DNA of 64,000 nucleotides from Caldilineaceae bacterium (GCA_026645575.1 JAPKMW010000036.1:1-64000), one strand, 5' to 3'; shown: positions 27,589 to 36,654, numbered from the stretch's first letter. Numbers and translations: made by a program. Notes: generated by a model from the letters alone, not told the origin.

Positions 27589-27686
27589 CAAGGTGACAGG
27601 GTGACAGGGTGACAGGGTGAATGTGTAATCTGACGATTATGTCACCTTATCACCTTGTCACCTTGTCACCTTGTCACCTTGTCAGG
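27584..27686. repeat. GTGACAAGG inverted arrays between convergent stops (family 3)
   Basis: Four units on the left (27586-27620) and about five units in inverse orientation on the right (27644-27684), with an AT-richer loop between. The stop codons of both the M23 gene and the LLM oxidoreductase gene are the first TGA of each array. Confidence 0.85.
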
Positions 27687-28680
27687 ACTTGCGGCGAAAA
27701 TGGTCGATCACCTGCCCAAGCAAGCGGATCGCAGTCAGCGGGTCGGGGCCAAGCGGAGGGCCAAAGCTGAGGTGGGTGGCGCCGGCGGCGACCAGGGGTT
27801 CCAGCCGGTCGATCACATCACGAGGGGAGCCGACAACGCCGATGCGTAACATACGATCATCGACCAGGGCAATGGCTTTGGCTTCATCGCGTTCGACCAT
27901 CATGGCATGTTCGATGGGACGGAAGTCCTCTTGGGTCAGCCCCAGCCGTTCCAGGATCAGCGGGCCGAGAGCGTGGCCGTAGTAGGCAATTTTGTGCGCC
28001 AAAACATGACGGGCCGCAGCGCGATCATCGGCCAGCGAGACCCAGATACAGGCTGCAAAATCAAGGAGCGGGAGCGCCGCCTCCCGTTCGGCCACACCAG
28101 CGGCGATATAGGGCTGTACAGCAAAGTAATGCTCCGGCGGAAAGAGCAACGGCAGGACACCATCCGCCAAGGCGCCAGCGAGGGTCAACATCTTTGGCCC
28201 CATTGCGCCGACATAGATCGGCGTGACGCGCGGCGGTGGAAAACGGAGGTAGGCTGCTTCCTGCCATTGCAAAAATTGCCCCGCCAGCGCCACCCGTTCC
28301 CCCTGGAGCAGCCGCCGCACAGCCAGGATCGTTTCGCGGGTCGCTGCTAAGGGTTGGCTCTGTTCAATACCGATCCACTTGAGAAATTCGCCGGCGCCGG
28401 CAGCAATGCCAAGGTTGAAGCGATTGCCGCTCAATTCATCGAGCGTCGCCGCCATCATTGCCATCTCCGCCGGATGGATCGTATAGGGGTTCAGAATCCC
28501 CGTCCCGATTTCAATACGTTGGGTTGCCTGCGCCACCGCTGTCAGAATCACCAGATCGCTGCGTAGAAAGAGGTCATTGCTTACCCAAAACTGGTCAAAG
28601 CCCACCGCCTCCGCCGCCTGCGCCAGCGTCACATAGTTGCGCACAGGCAAATCATTATTCAACCGCAAACTAAAGCGCAT
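27682..28680 (-). CDS. LLM-class flavin-dependent oxidoreductase (luciferase-like)
   Basis: 332 aa from ATG 28680 (GAGG five bases upstream); a frame to 28737 adds non-conserved residues. Luciferase-like fold: FSLRLNNDLPVRNYVTLAQAAEAVGFDQFWVSNDLF at the N-terminus, IEIGTGILNPYTIHPAEMAMMAATLDELSGNRFNLGIAAG in the middle and the substrate-channel end VVGSPRDVIDRLEPLVAAGATH. It resembles F420-dependent methylene-H4MPT-reductase-like enzymes. The cofactor (FMN or F420) cannot be settled from sequence by eye. RidA lies upstream on the same strand. Confidence 0.85.
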   Translation of the reverse strand: MRFSLRLNNDLPVRNYVTLAQAAEAVGFDQFWVSNDLFLRSDLVILTAVAQATQRIEIGTGILNPYTIHPAEMAMMAATLDELSGNRFNLGIAAGAGEFLKWIGIEQSQPLAATRETILAVRRLLQGERVALAGQFLQWQEAAYLRFPPPRVTPIYVGAMGPKMLTLAGALADGVLPLLFPPEHYFAVQPYIAAGVAEREAALPLLDFAACIWVSLADDRAAARHVLAHKIAYYGHALGPLILERLGLTQEDFRPIEHAMMVERDEAKAIALVDDRMLRIGVVGSPRDVIDRLEPLVAAGATHLSFGPPLGPDPLTAIRLLGQVIDHFRRKS

Positions 28681-28683
28681 AGA

Positions 28684-28735
28684 CCTCACCCCCCAACCCC
28701 CTCTCCAATGTGGAGAGGGGGAGTCAATGTTAATC
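28684..28735. repeat. CCCCCTCTCC-type palindrome
   Basis: CCCCCTCTCCAATGTGGAGAGGGGGAG forms a tight stem of about 11 bp. Such elements are widely scattered in many bacterial genomes. It lies between two same-strand genes. Confidence 0.7.
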
Positions 28736-28749
28736 AAGTCTTCTGACTT

Positions 28750-29184
28750 CTATCTTCTGATCTCACCACTCCCGCCCGCCCCTACCACCGCTTCCGCCTC
28801 CATCTCCACCAGATAGCCATCACCAACAAGCAGCGCTTGCACCAGCGTGTTGGCCGGGCGGATCTGGGCAAAGAATTCGCCATGCACACGAGCGACCGGC
28901 TCCCAATCCGCAACGTTGCTCACATAGATGCGAGTGCGCACGACATCGGCCAGGCTGCCCCCCAGTTGTTCCAAGGCGCGCGCAATTTTGGCAATGATGT
29001 AGCGGGTCTGTGCCGCTGGGTCGCCCATACCGACGATCTGACCATCCGGATCGGTGGCCGTTGTGCCGGAGACATAAATGTGCTCGCCATAGCGCACAGC
29101 ACGGCTATAGCCGGCCAACGCTTCCCACACTGTACCGCTGTTGACGGTGCTTTTGCCGGTAGTCGCCGGTCGTTCCTGCTGCAT
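28750..29184 (-). CDS. RidA-family protein (reactive intermediate deaminase)
   Basis: 144 aa from ATG 29184 with GGAG eight bases upstream. RidA/YjgF fold: HIYVSGTTATDPDGQIVG, DPAAQTRYIIAKIARALEQLGGSLADVVRTRIYVSNV, and the C-terminal VQALLVGDGYLVEMEAEAVV. The Arg that binds the substrate carboxylate in active RidA (TRIYVS) is present. It is typical of imine or enamine deaminases that clear 2-aminoacrylate. The LLM oxidoreductase follows it on the same strand. Confidence 0.85.
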   Translation of the reverse strand: MQQERPATTGKSTVNSGTVWEALAGYSRAVRYGEHIYVSGTTATDPDGQIVGMGDPAAQTRYIIAKIARALEQLGGSLADVVRTRIYVSNVADWEPVARVHGEFFAQIRPANTLVQALLVGDGYLVEMEAEAVVGAGGSGEIRR

Positions 29185-29441
29185 GAGAAGATCTCCTATA
29201 TGCCATTTCAACATTGGTCATGCCAAAAGAACAATCATACTCGAAAGTATGCAGGGGGCAAAGTGGCGAACGTGATGCTTTGAGCTTACCGTGATATACT
29301 GAGTGGAAGCAGAACTGGGGAGATAAAGAGAGCCAGAGATTGAGTGATTACCCTTGTCGAATCTCTTTATCTCTCAATCGCTTGATCTCTACGCACAACA
29401 AGAAACAGGACTCATTCATCTTCAACCAAAGGAAGTCTATA

Positions 29442-29915
29442 ATGGCCGAATACAAAGAATTACTAGAGTATGTAGAAAGCAAGGAAGGTCTTTCGTGGGT
29501 GCGCGGGGGCGGGCCGACCAGCCGTTCCTGGAATGGCATTCGCTATAAGATTGGCCTTTCCGCCAAAAATACCAATGCCAAGAATCTATCGATGAATGTG
29601 GCCTCGGTGCCGCCAGGCGCCGTTGCCTATGCCCACATTCACGACGGCTTTGAGGTAATGCTCTTTCTTTTGCAGGGGCGGGTGCGTCACGAGTATGGCC
29701 CCAACCTTGAGTTTACTGTCGAACATGAAGCCGGCGATTTCATCTTTATTGAACCGGGCGTCCCCCACGAAGTCTTCAATGTGAGCGATAGCGAGCCGGT
29801 GGTGGCGGTGGTAGCGCGCTCGGCGGCAGATGAGTGGGATAAGATCATCGATTACCCCTCCAAGACGCGCGAACGGGACAATGTGCCGCCGCAGAAGTTG
29901 AAAGCGGGCGCGTAA
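29442..29915 (+). CDS. Cupin-domain protein
   Basis: 157 aa from ATG 29442 (AAAGGA nine bases upstream). Cupin motifs: YAHIHDGFEVMLFLLQGRVRHEYG (motif 1 with H-x-H and E) and AGDFIFIEPGVPHEVFNVS (motif 2 with H). Metal ligands are intact, so it is a metal-binding cupin, possibly an isomerase or dioxygenase, or a binding protein. No specific function is visible. The PhyH gene follows on the same strand after 112 bases with its own promoter-like sequence. Confidence 0.82.
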   Translation: MAEYKELLEYVESKEGLSWVRGGGPTSRSWNGIRYKIGLSAKNTNAKNLSMNVASVPPGAVAYAHIHDGFEVMLFLLQGRVRHEYGPNLEFTVEHEAGDFIFIEPGVPHEVFNVSDSEPVVAVVARSAADEWDKIIDYPSKTRERDNVPPQKLKAGA

Positions 29916-29947
29916 GCAATCAGGGACAGCCGCCCTTATTATGGCTG

Positions 29948-29977
29948 TTGCTGGCTACGGCTCTTGCCGTGTACAAT
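29948..29977 (+). promoter_or_regulatory. Possible sigma70-type promoter for the PhyH gene
   Basis: TTGCTG (29948-29953) and TACAAT (29972-29977) with an 18-base spacer, 50 bases before the ATG. By eye only. Confidence 0.35.
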
Positions 29978-30027
29978 AAGCGCAGTTCAGGCCATTCTCA
30001 CAATCCATTATAAGGAGGATCATTCCG

Positions 30028-30741
30028 ATGACCACGGCAACGACCATCACCCTGCAACCGGACGCGCTAACGGCGATTGCTGACGAATTTTTCCGCGAGG
30101 GCGGGGTGCATATCCCCAATATTCTAAGCGCCGACGAAGTAACCGCCTTGCGTGCCAAAACCGATGAATATGCGGCCAACCCCGCCACCGCCAGCAAACA
30201 TCTGACCTATGCCGCCAACGCCTTCGTGCTGCGCTATTGTCATGAACTCGATCCGCTCTTCAACGCTATGATCACCCATGAACAGATCTACAAAGTAGCG
30301 GAAGCCGTATTGGGGCCGGATGCCCGCTTCAACGCCATGAATGTAATCCGCAACGGTCAGGGGCAGGCCATCGCCCGCTGGCATGTCGATGATGTGTTGG
30401 AATTTCCGCTGCCGCCCGACATTCCCCGCTTTGACGCCCGGATTCGAATGCCGGTACTCTGGATGACGATTCAGGTAGCGCTTAGTGACATTGATACCAT
30501 CGAACATGGGCCGACCCAATTTGTTCCGCGGAGCCATTACTCCGGTCGCCTGCCGTCCGAAACATTAGAATTTGAAGGGCAAGGACCACAAGCTGTCTTC
30601 TGCAAGGCTGGCGACATTTATCTGACCAATCACCAAACTTGGCACCGTGGCGCGCCCAATCTCTCGGAACGGGTGCGCTACATTATGCAGATTCAATATG
30701 CCAAACGCTGGGCCGACCGCCGCTTTCGTGGGGTGGCTTGA
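30028..30741 (+). CDS. Phytanoyl-CoA dioxygenase (PhyH)-family Fe(II)/2-oxoglutarate oxygenase
   Basis: 237 aa from ATG 30028 with AAGGAGG nine bases upstream. The facial triad is visible: H-V-D in ARWHVDDVLEF and the distal His in NHQTWHRGAPNLSERVRY, where the Arg after it binds 2-oxoglutarate. EHGPTQFVPRSHYSGRLPS is the typical PhyH substrate-loop region. It hydroxylates an unknown substrate. Upstream cupin and downstream repeat-rich gap give no pathway. Confidence 0.87.
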   Translation: MTTATTITLQPDALTAIADEFFREGGVHIPNILSADEVTALRAKTDEYAANPATASKHLTYAANAFVLRYCHELDPLFNAMITHEQIYKVAEAVLGPDARFNAMNVIRNGQGQAIARWHVDDVLEFPLPPDIPRFDARIRMPVLWMTIQVALSDIDTIEHGPTQFVPRSHYSGRLPSETLEFEGQGPQAVFCKAGDIYLTNHQTWHRGAPNLSERVRYIMQIQYAKRWADRRFRGVA

Positions 30742-31132
30742 TCCCCCTTTGGGTGCGCTTTGCTACGCCTAATTGCAGATTTACAAAACAGGCACCCTGT
30801 CTGATGACACCGATAACCATGAAAATGGCTACCGCGAAGCATGCCAAGAGCGCAAAGGGTCACAAAGGGTTTTCTTTGCGTAACTTTGCGTCCTTCGCGC
30901 CCTTGGCGGTGATGAGTTTCACATCAATATTGGTATCGTCCGCGAGAGTTGTCATGCTAGGGTACGGCACTCAAGTCCTTGTTCCTAAAATAAAGGTTGT
31001 TCGCCTGTCATTCTGAAAGAATCTCTAGTGTTCTGTCATCTGGAGATTCTTTCAGAATGACAGGCGAGCCGCTAGGGTTCTAAAAAACCTGAGCGTCATC
31101 CATTACGTCGCCAAAGAAGTGCAAGCGAAAAG
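30742..31132. other. 391-base intergenic region with two palindromic elements
   Basis: No convincing gene. GCCAAGAGCGCAAAGGGTC near 30841 pairs imperfectly with CGCGCCCTTGGCG near 30895-30907, with CTTTGCGT units between. A second hairpin lies at 31002-31066. The small frames here are translated repeats. Confidence 0.6.
31002..31066. repeat. Hairpin element CGCCTGTCATTCTGAAAGAATCTC
   Basis: Arms 31002-31025 and 31043-31066 are nearly perfect inverses; the left arm reads CGCCTGTCATTCTGAAAGAA and continues. It may terminate the upstream gene. Confidence 0.8.
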
Positions 31133-32155
31133 ATGCAAACGATCATTACCCTACCACAACCCATTCAACGCGCCATTGCCACGCTGTTGGCTGACGCCGG
31201 CCACAATGCCTGGATGAAGCGGGCGCAACTGCTCCATCAACGCTACCGGCAACAGGCAGAGAACAAGCAGCAACTGCATGTGGTCGATGCGCTCGATGCG
31301 TTGGCTTATCTGGGCTTGCGCGCGACAGCGACCTATAGCCAAATTTGGGGGGCAGTGGATGCGGTTTGCGAACTTGTGCCAAGTTGGCAACCAACAACAC
31401 TCCTTGACTTGGGCTGTGGCGCCGGCAGTGGTCTCTGGGCGCTGACGGATCTGCTGCCCAGCCTCACCCACGCCACCGCCGTCGATCAAAGTGCGCATTT
31501 TCTTAACCTTGGTCAACAAATTCTCAGTACGGCCCAGGAAGCACTGACTGTTACCTGGCAGCAGGCGAATATTTTACAAAGCGTTCAACAAGCATCGGCC
31601 CTGTATGATGTTGTCTTGCTGGCGAATGTTCTCAATGAATTGAATGAGCAACAGCGCACTGCCCTGGTGGCGGCGGCCTTTCAACGGTGCAACGCCCTAT
31701 TGCTCATTATTGAACCGGGCACGCCAGTGGGCAGTGGTATTGTCCAAAAGGCGGCGCAACAACTGGCGCCGATTGGGACGTTGTTGGCGCCCTATCTCGG
31801 CAATCAATTTATTCAGGAGGAGTGGCTCCATTTCCCACAACGCTTTACCCGTCCCGATTTTGCCCGCCGCCTGCGCCAGGAAATGCGCGATAGCACGCTC
31901 ATGGCCTCCGACTGGGAAGAGGCAAAGTACAGCTATGTTGCGATCAGCAAGCTGCCACCGGAAGTGACGCCGTGGGCGCGGGTCATTGGCCCGACACAGG
32001 TGCGAAAGGGCTATATCGAAGTGCCACTGCTGACGGCAGGTGGCCGTTTACAGGCTAAGGTGTTCAAACGGCACAAACAACCCTACGCTTATGCCAAAAA
32101 GTTGCGGTGGGGCGAAGTCATACAAGAGCGGCAGGCGTTATTAGAAGTTGCTTGA
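31133..32155 (+). CDS. Rsm22-like methyltransferase homologue without the Fe-S cysteines
   Basis: 340 aa. The N-terminus has ALAYLGLRATATYSQ, and a SAM loop LLDLGCGAGSGLWAL follows (about residue 90). Later come VLLANVLNELNE, IEPGTPVGSG and the C-terminal KYSYVAISK...RVIGPTQVRKGYIEV...YAYAKKLRWGEV, matching the Rsm22/METTL17 family of ribosome small-subunit assembly methyltransferases. The family's Cys-rich stretch, normally A-P-C-P-H...C-P...W-C-H-F, reads LLAPYLGNQFIQEEWLHFPQR, so none of the cluster cysteines remain. The fold is kept; an Fe-S cluster is not expected. Confidence 0.78.
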   Translation: MQTIITLPQPIQRAIATLLADAGHNAWMKRAQLLHQRYRQQAENKQQLHVVDALDALAYLGLRATATYSQIWGAVDAVCELVPSWQPTTLLDLGCGAGSGLWALTDLLPSLTHATAVDQSAHFLNLGQQILSTAQEALTVTWQQANILQSVQQASALYDVVLLANVLNELNEQQRTALVAAAFQRCNALLLIIEPGTPVGSGIVQKAAQQLAPIGTLLAPYLGNQFIQEEWLHFPQRFTRPDFARRLRQEMRDSTLMASDWEEAKYSYVAISKLPPEVTPWARVIGPTQVRKGYIEVPLLTAGGRLQAKVFKRHKQPYAYAKKLRWGEVIQERQALLEVA

Positions 32156-32294
32156 GAAAGGAGGAGCCAACCAGCGCAGCATAAGGCGAAAGCATTGCAA
32201 TCGTGAATACACAAAGCTAAAGCAAATTCATTCCAACCGATCACACCCTATAATCAGCGGGTGTTGATCCGGCAACTGAAAGGACAAAGCACAA

Positions 32295-33293
32295 ATGATT
32301 CGTGTGGGTTTTATCGGTCTTGGCGGCATGGGCATGTATCAGGCCAAGAGCTTTCATGCGGTGACAAGCTGCCAGGTGGCAGGCGGCGCCGATCCGGCGC
32401 CGGCGATGCAGGCCCGCTTTGCCCAGACCTATCCCGGCGCCTTGGTCTTTGCCTCCTATGAGGAATTGCTAGCCCACCCTGACATTGATGCAGTGGTGGT
32501 TGCAGTGCCGACCGGCTACCATCACCAGATTGCGTCGGCAGCGCTGGCGGCGCGCAAACCCCTCTTACTGGAAAAGCCCATGGCGCGCACAGTTGCACAG
32601 TGCTGGCGCTTGATCGACGATGCCGAACGCTACAATACGCTTTTAATGGTTGCGCACTGCCGACGCTATGACCCCTACTGGACTTCCTGGGGCGCCTATG
32701 TCACAGCCGGCAAACTGGGGGCGCCGCTACTCTGGCGCGATGTACGGGCGGGCTTCTCGCCTGGCGGTTGGTATATGGATGACGAGTTAGGTGGTGGGCC
32801 GTTGATTGATGGCGCTGTCCACAACTACGATTTTGCCAACTGGATCTTTGGCGAACCCGAGAGCGTCCTCGCCAGCGGCATTCAAATGAATCCAAACTAT
32901 AGCGCCATTGACACCGGTTCGGCCATCATCCGCTATCGCGCTGGTCATCAACTGCTGATTTCGTGGAGTTGGTCGGTCAAAGGCACAACGCTACATGACA
33001 TCATCGGCCCGCAAGGCTTTATCCAATTCGGTCCCGGCAATTTTACTGTTCCACCGGAAGAGAAAGGACGCTACCAATATTGCTGCTTCACCGACAACAG
33101 CGGTCAACAAACCCTCATTCAATCCCCTGCTCAGCCCGATATGTATGTCCACCAAGCGGAACATTTCCTCGCCTGCATCCGCGGCGAAGCTATCTGCCAG
33201 ACCCCCGGCGCCGAGGCGATCAAAGCAATTGCGGTCGCTGAGGCGGTGTTGAAAGCGGGACGCACAGGGGCAACGGTGGAGATCGTCGTGTAA
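32295..33293 (+). CDS. Gfo/Idh/MocA-family oxidoreductase
   Basis: 332 aa from ATG 32295, with AAAGGA about ten bases before it. NAD(P) fold: VGFIGLGGMGMYQAKSF; then VVVAVPTGYHH and the hallmark LLEKPMAR. The C-terminal domain contains GGGPLIDGAVHNYDFANWI with the catalytic Asp/His region. It acts on a sugar or inositol-like substrate that cannot be named. The gene runs into a GACAGG-type repeat at its end, where TAA is followed by GACAAGAAGACAGG. Confidence 0.87.
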   Translation: MIRVGFIGLGGMGMYQAKSFHAVTSCQVAGGADPAPAMQARFAQTYPGALVFASYEELLAHPDIDAVVVAVPTGYHHQIASAALAARKPLLLEKPMARTVAQCWRLIDDAERYNTLLMVAHCRRYDPYWTSWGAYVTAGKLGAPLLWRDVRAGFSPGGWYMDDELGGGPLIDGAVHNYDFANWIFGEPESVLASGIQMNPNYSAIDTGSAIIRYRAGHQLLISWSWSVKGTTLHDIIGPQGFIQFGPGNFTVPPEEKGRYQYCCFTDNSGQQTLIQSPAQPDMYVHQAEHFLACIRGEAICQTPGAEAIKAIAVAEAVLKAGRTGATVEIVV

Positions 33294-33356
33294 GACAAGA
33301 AGACAGGGAGACAGGAAGAGAAGAAGATGGGATTCTTGTCTTCCTGTCCCCCCGCT
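33293..33356. repeat. GACAGG-unit hairpin at the oxidoreductase stop
   Basis: AAGACAAGAAGACAGGGAGACAGGAAG is mirrored by CTTGTCTTCCTGTCCCC. It is a variant of the family-3 arrays and again starts at the stop codon (TAA in this case). Confidence 0.6.
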
Positions 33357-33540
33357 TGGAAGTTTTCTTCATAAACAAACAACTCATCACCCTGGCCTTG
33401 GGCAACTTTCCCTTGGGTACGGGGCGCCTCCCCTCTCTCGGCGCCTTGATCGGTGGCTGCTTTGGTTGGCTGACGCCCTTTGTATTGGTAGGGGCGGTTG
33501 GGCTACTAGCCTTTGTTTGGAGCGGCATTGGCAGCGGTCG

Positions 33541-34188
33541 CTACACATGGATCAACCCATAGCGAATCGCTGTGACCACCGCCTGGGTGCGGTCTTTGAC
33601 CTGCAACTTGTCCAAAATTGTGCTGATATAGTTGCGGATGGTGCCTTCGGAGAGGTGAATTTGCGCGCCAATTTCAGCATTGGTCAAGCCCTCGGCCATG
33701 AGACGCAGCACTTCGATCTCGCGTTCGCTTAATTCCTCGACCAGTTTAGTGGTGGTTGGCGGAGTCGGTTGTTTGGCAAAGCTGGTGAAGAGTTTGCCGG
33801 CCACGCTCGGATCGACCGGCGTCTTGCCCTCCACCGTGTTGCGAATGGCGGCGATCAGTTGGGTGGGGGGCGTGTCTTTGAGCAAATAGCCATTGGCGCC
33901 GGCGCGCACAGCATCAAAAACCCACTCGTCGGCGTCATAGGTGGTCAGCACCAGCACCTGCACCGCGGGGAAACGCTGGCGAATCAGGCGCGTGGCCTGG
34001 ACGCCATTCATTTTGGGCATTTTGAGGTCCATCAAGACCAGATCGGGCTGCTGTTGCGCCACCAGATCGAGCGCCTCTTGCCCATCCTGGGCCTGGCCGA
34101 TGATTTGCAGATCCGGCGCCGTGCTAAGGATCATCTGCAACCCATGACGGGCAATGGCCTGGTCATCACAAATCAGGACGCGAATCAT
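33541..34188 (-). CDS. NarL/LuxR-family response regulator
   Basis: 215 aa. Receiver with D8/D9, phosphoacceptor D54 in LVLMDLKMPKMNG, VLTTYDAD and KDTPP; C-terminal LuxR helix-turn-helix LSEREIEVLRLMAEGLTNAEIGAQIHLSEGTIRNYISTILDKL. The ATG at 34188 overlaps the kinase stop in an ATGA junction, so both are translated together. It forms a cognate pair with the HisKA_3 kinase upstream. Targets unknown. Confidence 0.94.
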   Translation of the reverse strand: MIRVLICDDQAIARHGLQMILSTAPDLQIIGQAQDGQEALDLVAQQQPDLVLMDLKMPKMNGVQATRLIRQRFPAVQVLVLTTYDADEWVFDAVRAGANGYLLKDTPPTQLIAAIRNTVEGKTPVDPSVAGKLFTSFAKQPTPPTTTKLVEELSEREIEVLRLMAEGLTNAEIGAQIHLSEGTIRNYISTILDKLQVKDRTQAVVTAIRYGLIHV

Positions 34189-35564
34189 ACGTTGAACGCT
34201 ACCTTTCTGTCATCGTATAGGGGTGACAGCCGTGGCTGAGAGATGGTTGATGGCTGCTGGCTAGGGACAGTCAGGGCAAGGGTGACACCACGGCCGGGCG
34301 CACTGTCGATTCGTAATTTCCCGCCGATCAGATCGCTCCGTTCTTTCATGCCAACCAAACCAAATTTGTCAGTCGTCTGGATGACTTCCTCAGCAAAACC
34401 GCTCCCATCATCGGTCAGCACCAATTGTAACGCATCATCGACAAGTTGCAACGTCAACGTAACCTTAGTCGCATCGGCGTGGCGCTCAATGTTGGTCAAC
34501 CCTTCTTGAATGATCCGGTAGAGGACTTCCTCGACCAACGTCGGCAGCACGACCGGTGTTGCCGACAGATCGATCTGTAATTGCCACTGGTTGCGCGCCG
34601 CCATGCTTTCCGCCAGTTCAGCCACGGCCCGGTTAAAACCGAGATCCACCAGCGGCGTTGAGCGCAAGGCTTGCAGCGCCCGCCGCGTCTCGACCAACCC
34701 CGTGCGCGCGGTGGTGATGGCGTTGTCCAGCGTTGTGCGCGCCTGTGTACTGTCACTCTCCCAGAGCAACCGGGTTCCTTCCAATTCTAACACCAACCCG
34801 CTCATGTAATGGGCCAGCGTGTCGTGGAGGTCGCGCGCCAACCGGTTGCGTTCACGGCTGACCGCCAGTTGTTCCTGGGTCAGGGCATATTGCACCAGTT
34901 GACTGTTGGCTTGCGCCAATGCCGCCTGTTGCTGACGTTGACCGGCAACCAGACGCGAGACCAAATAGCCAGTGGCAAGATAGACGACGGTGCGCCCAAC
35001 GGCAAGCTTCCCAAGCAGGGGGACAATGTCATACGCATCGCCTGTCATCTGCAAATAGAAGGCGAGGCTCAGATCAACAAGCGCCAAGCTCAGGACGTAA
35101 AAGAGCACCCAACGGAAGGAATATTGCCAGGCGATCACAATCATGGGGATGGTTAAAAAGAACATGGCCGGCAGCACACGTTCAAAGCCGATCATCGCAA
35201 ATGGTCCGCCGTCGCCCACCACCCCACTATTGAAGCGAAGCAGATGGGTGACTAACATGCCTGGTGGTCCCAAGGTGCAAAAGAAGAGGGTGACAGGTAA
35301 AAACCAACGTCCCCATTTGTTTGGCAACGCGGGGAAGATCAAACAACAGAGGGCGATGAATTCTGCTATCACAAAAGGCCAGACCGAGGGTCTGACCACC
35401 GCCGGCGGCGCGATGTTGGCGGTTAAGGTCGGCCAAAAGAAGTCAACCAACAGCGTCACCGAAATGGTGATCAGCGGCAAGGCGAGCAACGACCGTAAGG
35501 TAGGGATCAATAATGGTTCAAGGGTATTGGTTCTTTGTTCGGTCACGGTGGTTCGCTTCCACAC
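34185..35564 (-). CDS. NarL-type sensor histidine kinase (HisKA_3)
   Basis: 459 aa from GTG 35564 (weak ribosome site; GTG 35546 is an alternative). Roughly six N-terminal TM helices (residues 20-210) without a large extracellular loop suggest membrane-state or small-ligand sensing. Then the dimerisation box SRERNRLARDLHDTLAHYMSG (phospho-His H247) and a HATPase with ERHADATKVTL, LTDDGSGF and FGLVGMKERSDLIGGKL. The layout resembles LiaS/DesK-like kinases. Partner: the overlapping NarL-type regulator. Confidence 0.92.
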   Translation of the reverse strand: MWKRTTVTEQRTNTLEPLLIPTLRSLLALPLITISVTLLVDFFWPTLTANIAPPAVVRPSVWPFVIAEFIALCCLIFPALPNKWGRWFLPVTLFFCTLGPPGMLVTHLLRFNSGVVGDGGPFAMIGFERVLPAMFFLTIPMIVIAWQYSFRWVLFYVLSLALVDLSLAFYLQMTGDAYDIVPLLGKLAVGRTVVYLATGYLVSRLVAGQRQQQAALAQANSQLVQYALTQEQLAVSRERNRLARDLHDTLAHYMSGLVLELEGTRLLWESDSTQARTTLDNAITTARTGLVETRRALQALRSTPLVDLGFNRAVAELAESMAARNQWQLQIDLSATPVVLPTLVEEVLYRIIQEGLTNIERHADATKVTLTLQLVDDALQLVLTDDGSGFAEEVIQTTDKFGLVGMKERSDLIGGKLRIDSAPGRGVTLALTVPSQQPSTISQPRLSPLYDDRKVAFNV

Positions 35565-35820
35565 AACATGAATTACGAGTTACGAGTTACGCAGAGTAGC
35601 CACTAGTGTAACACAAAGCGCGATGCCACGATATTGCCAAGTTGCGCAGCTTTGCCATGACAACCGTCATCGCGACCAATGACAAAGATCACGTTCAGAT
35701 AACCGGACCTACGGCTTGTTAGGGCCGGGTCGAACGCCCTTGCAAATATTTGTAGATCAGGTGTTCAGTTATAGCAGCAGGTAGTACTGTTTCAACGACC
35801 ATCTAAAGATGATTGAACTG

Positions 35821-36654
35821 CTATTCGGTTTGATAACGTTCTAGTTTACCCATTTCTCCCCTCATATATCTGCGTTTAGTTTCTGCCATTTGTTCGGGTG
35901 TGGTCATGACAAAAGGTCCGCCATAGGTAATGGGTTCGTTGTGCGGTATTCCCGTACCAAACATAAATTCACAGCCATCAGCAGTTGCTTGAATTTCTAC
36001 CACCGTTCCAGTAGCCGCATAATTGACAAGGTTTTGTGGAGAGACTTTTACACCTGCGGTTTCACCTGAACCTTTTAGCACATAGACAAAAGCCATTTCC
36101 TGGGCATCGAGTACGATACGCTGATTGGGTTGTAAGAAAATGTGCAAAAGGGTCACGTCGGTTACCATTTTATAGGCTGCTGTTTTATCCTTGTACGATC
36201 CGTGAACAACTCTCACCTTGTAATCGTCCGTTGTCATTTCAGCAATCTCATGGGCTTTGGCATGCAGCGCTTTCGGGGGTACCAATCTGTCTTTGTCAGC
36301 ATGATTAATCCAAATCTGAAAACCGTGGGTTTCAATTCCCGTTGTTTTAGGGAATTCATCATGCTGAATGCCGCTGCCGGCTTGGGTAATGTGTAAACCA
36401 CCCGGTTCAATGATGCTGAAATCGCCCTGGCTGTCACGGTTGATAAAGCTATCCTGACTATCGGGAAGCAGATAAGTCATAACGGAAATACCGGCGTGCG
36501 GGTGCGGGCCAAAAACAGGTCTGTCCATCAGATACTCGGTAAAGACCAAAAATGGCTCGATCGGATAATCTCTTGCAAATAGCGTCACGCCACTCAAGCC
36601 GGGAAAATCTGGTGTAAATTTTAACGATGAATGGTTGATTAACTTTTTGTGCAT
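35821..36654 (-). CDS. Pirin-family protein
   Basis: 277 aa from ATG 36654, with AAGGAG eight bases upstream. The metal site is in GPHPHAGISVMTYLL and QAGSGIQHDEFPK (H, H, H, E). The second cupin half is degenerate. Pirins can act as quercetinases or redox-sensing co-factors. The DNA here is clearly richer in AT than neighbouring genes, and the protein reads like a Bacteroidota-type pirin, so transfer is possible. It is third in a minus-strand run with SDR and isochorismatase-like genes, divergent from an HxlR regulator. Confidence 0.87.
   Translation of the reverse strand: MHKKLINHSSLKFTPDFPGLSGVTLFARDYPIEPFLVFTEYLMDRPVFGPHPHAGISVMTYLLPDSQDSFINRDSQGDFSIIEPGGLHITQAGSGIQHDEFPKTTGIETHGFQIWINHADKDRLVPPKALHAKAHEIAEMTTDDYKVRVVHGSYKDKTAAYKMVTDVTLLHIFLQPNQRIVLDAQEMAFVYVLKGSGETAGVKVSPQNLVNYAATGTVVEIQATADGCEFMFGTGIPHNEPITYGGPFVMTTPEQMAETKRRYMRGEMGKLERYQTE

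Noticed and set aside
27584..27686. CRISPR-like tandem repeats
   Set aside because: Units are 7-9 bases and contiguous with no unique spacers, and they invert into a hairpin, so not a CRISPR array.
30639..31016. 125-residue frame after PhyH
   Set aside because: It overlaps the PhyH gene end and translates palindromic repeat DNA.
33356..33562. 68-residue Gly-rich hydrophobic frame after the Gfo/Idh gene
   Set aside because: TTG start with no ribosome site, overlaps the response-regulator end, and begins in repeat DNA. Could be a remnant, but nothing supports it.
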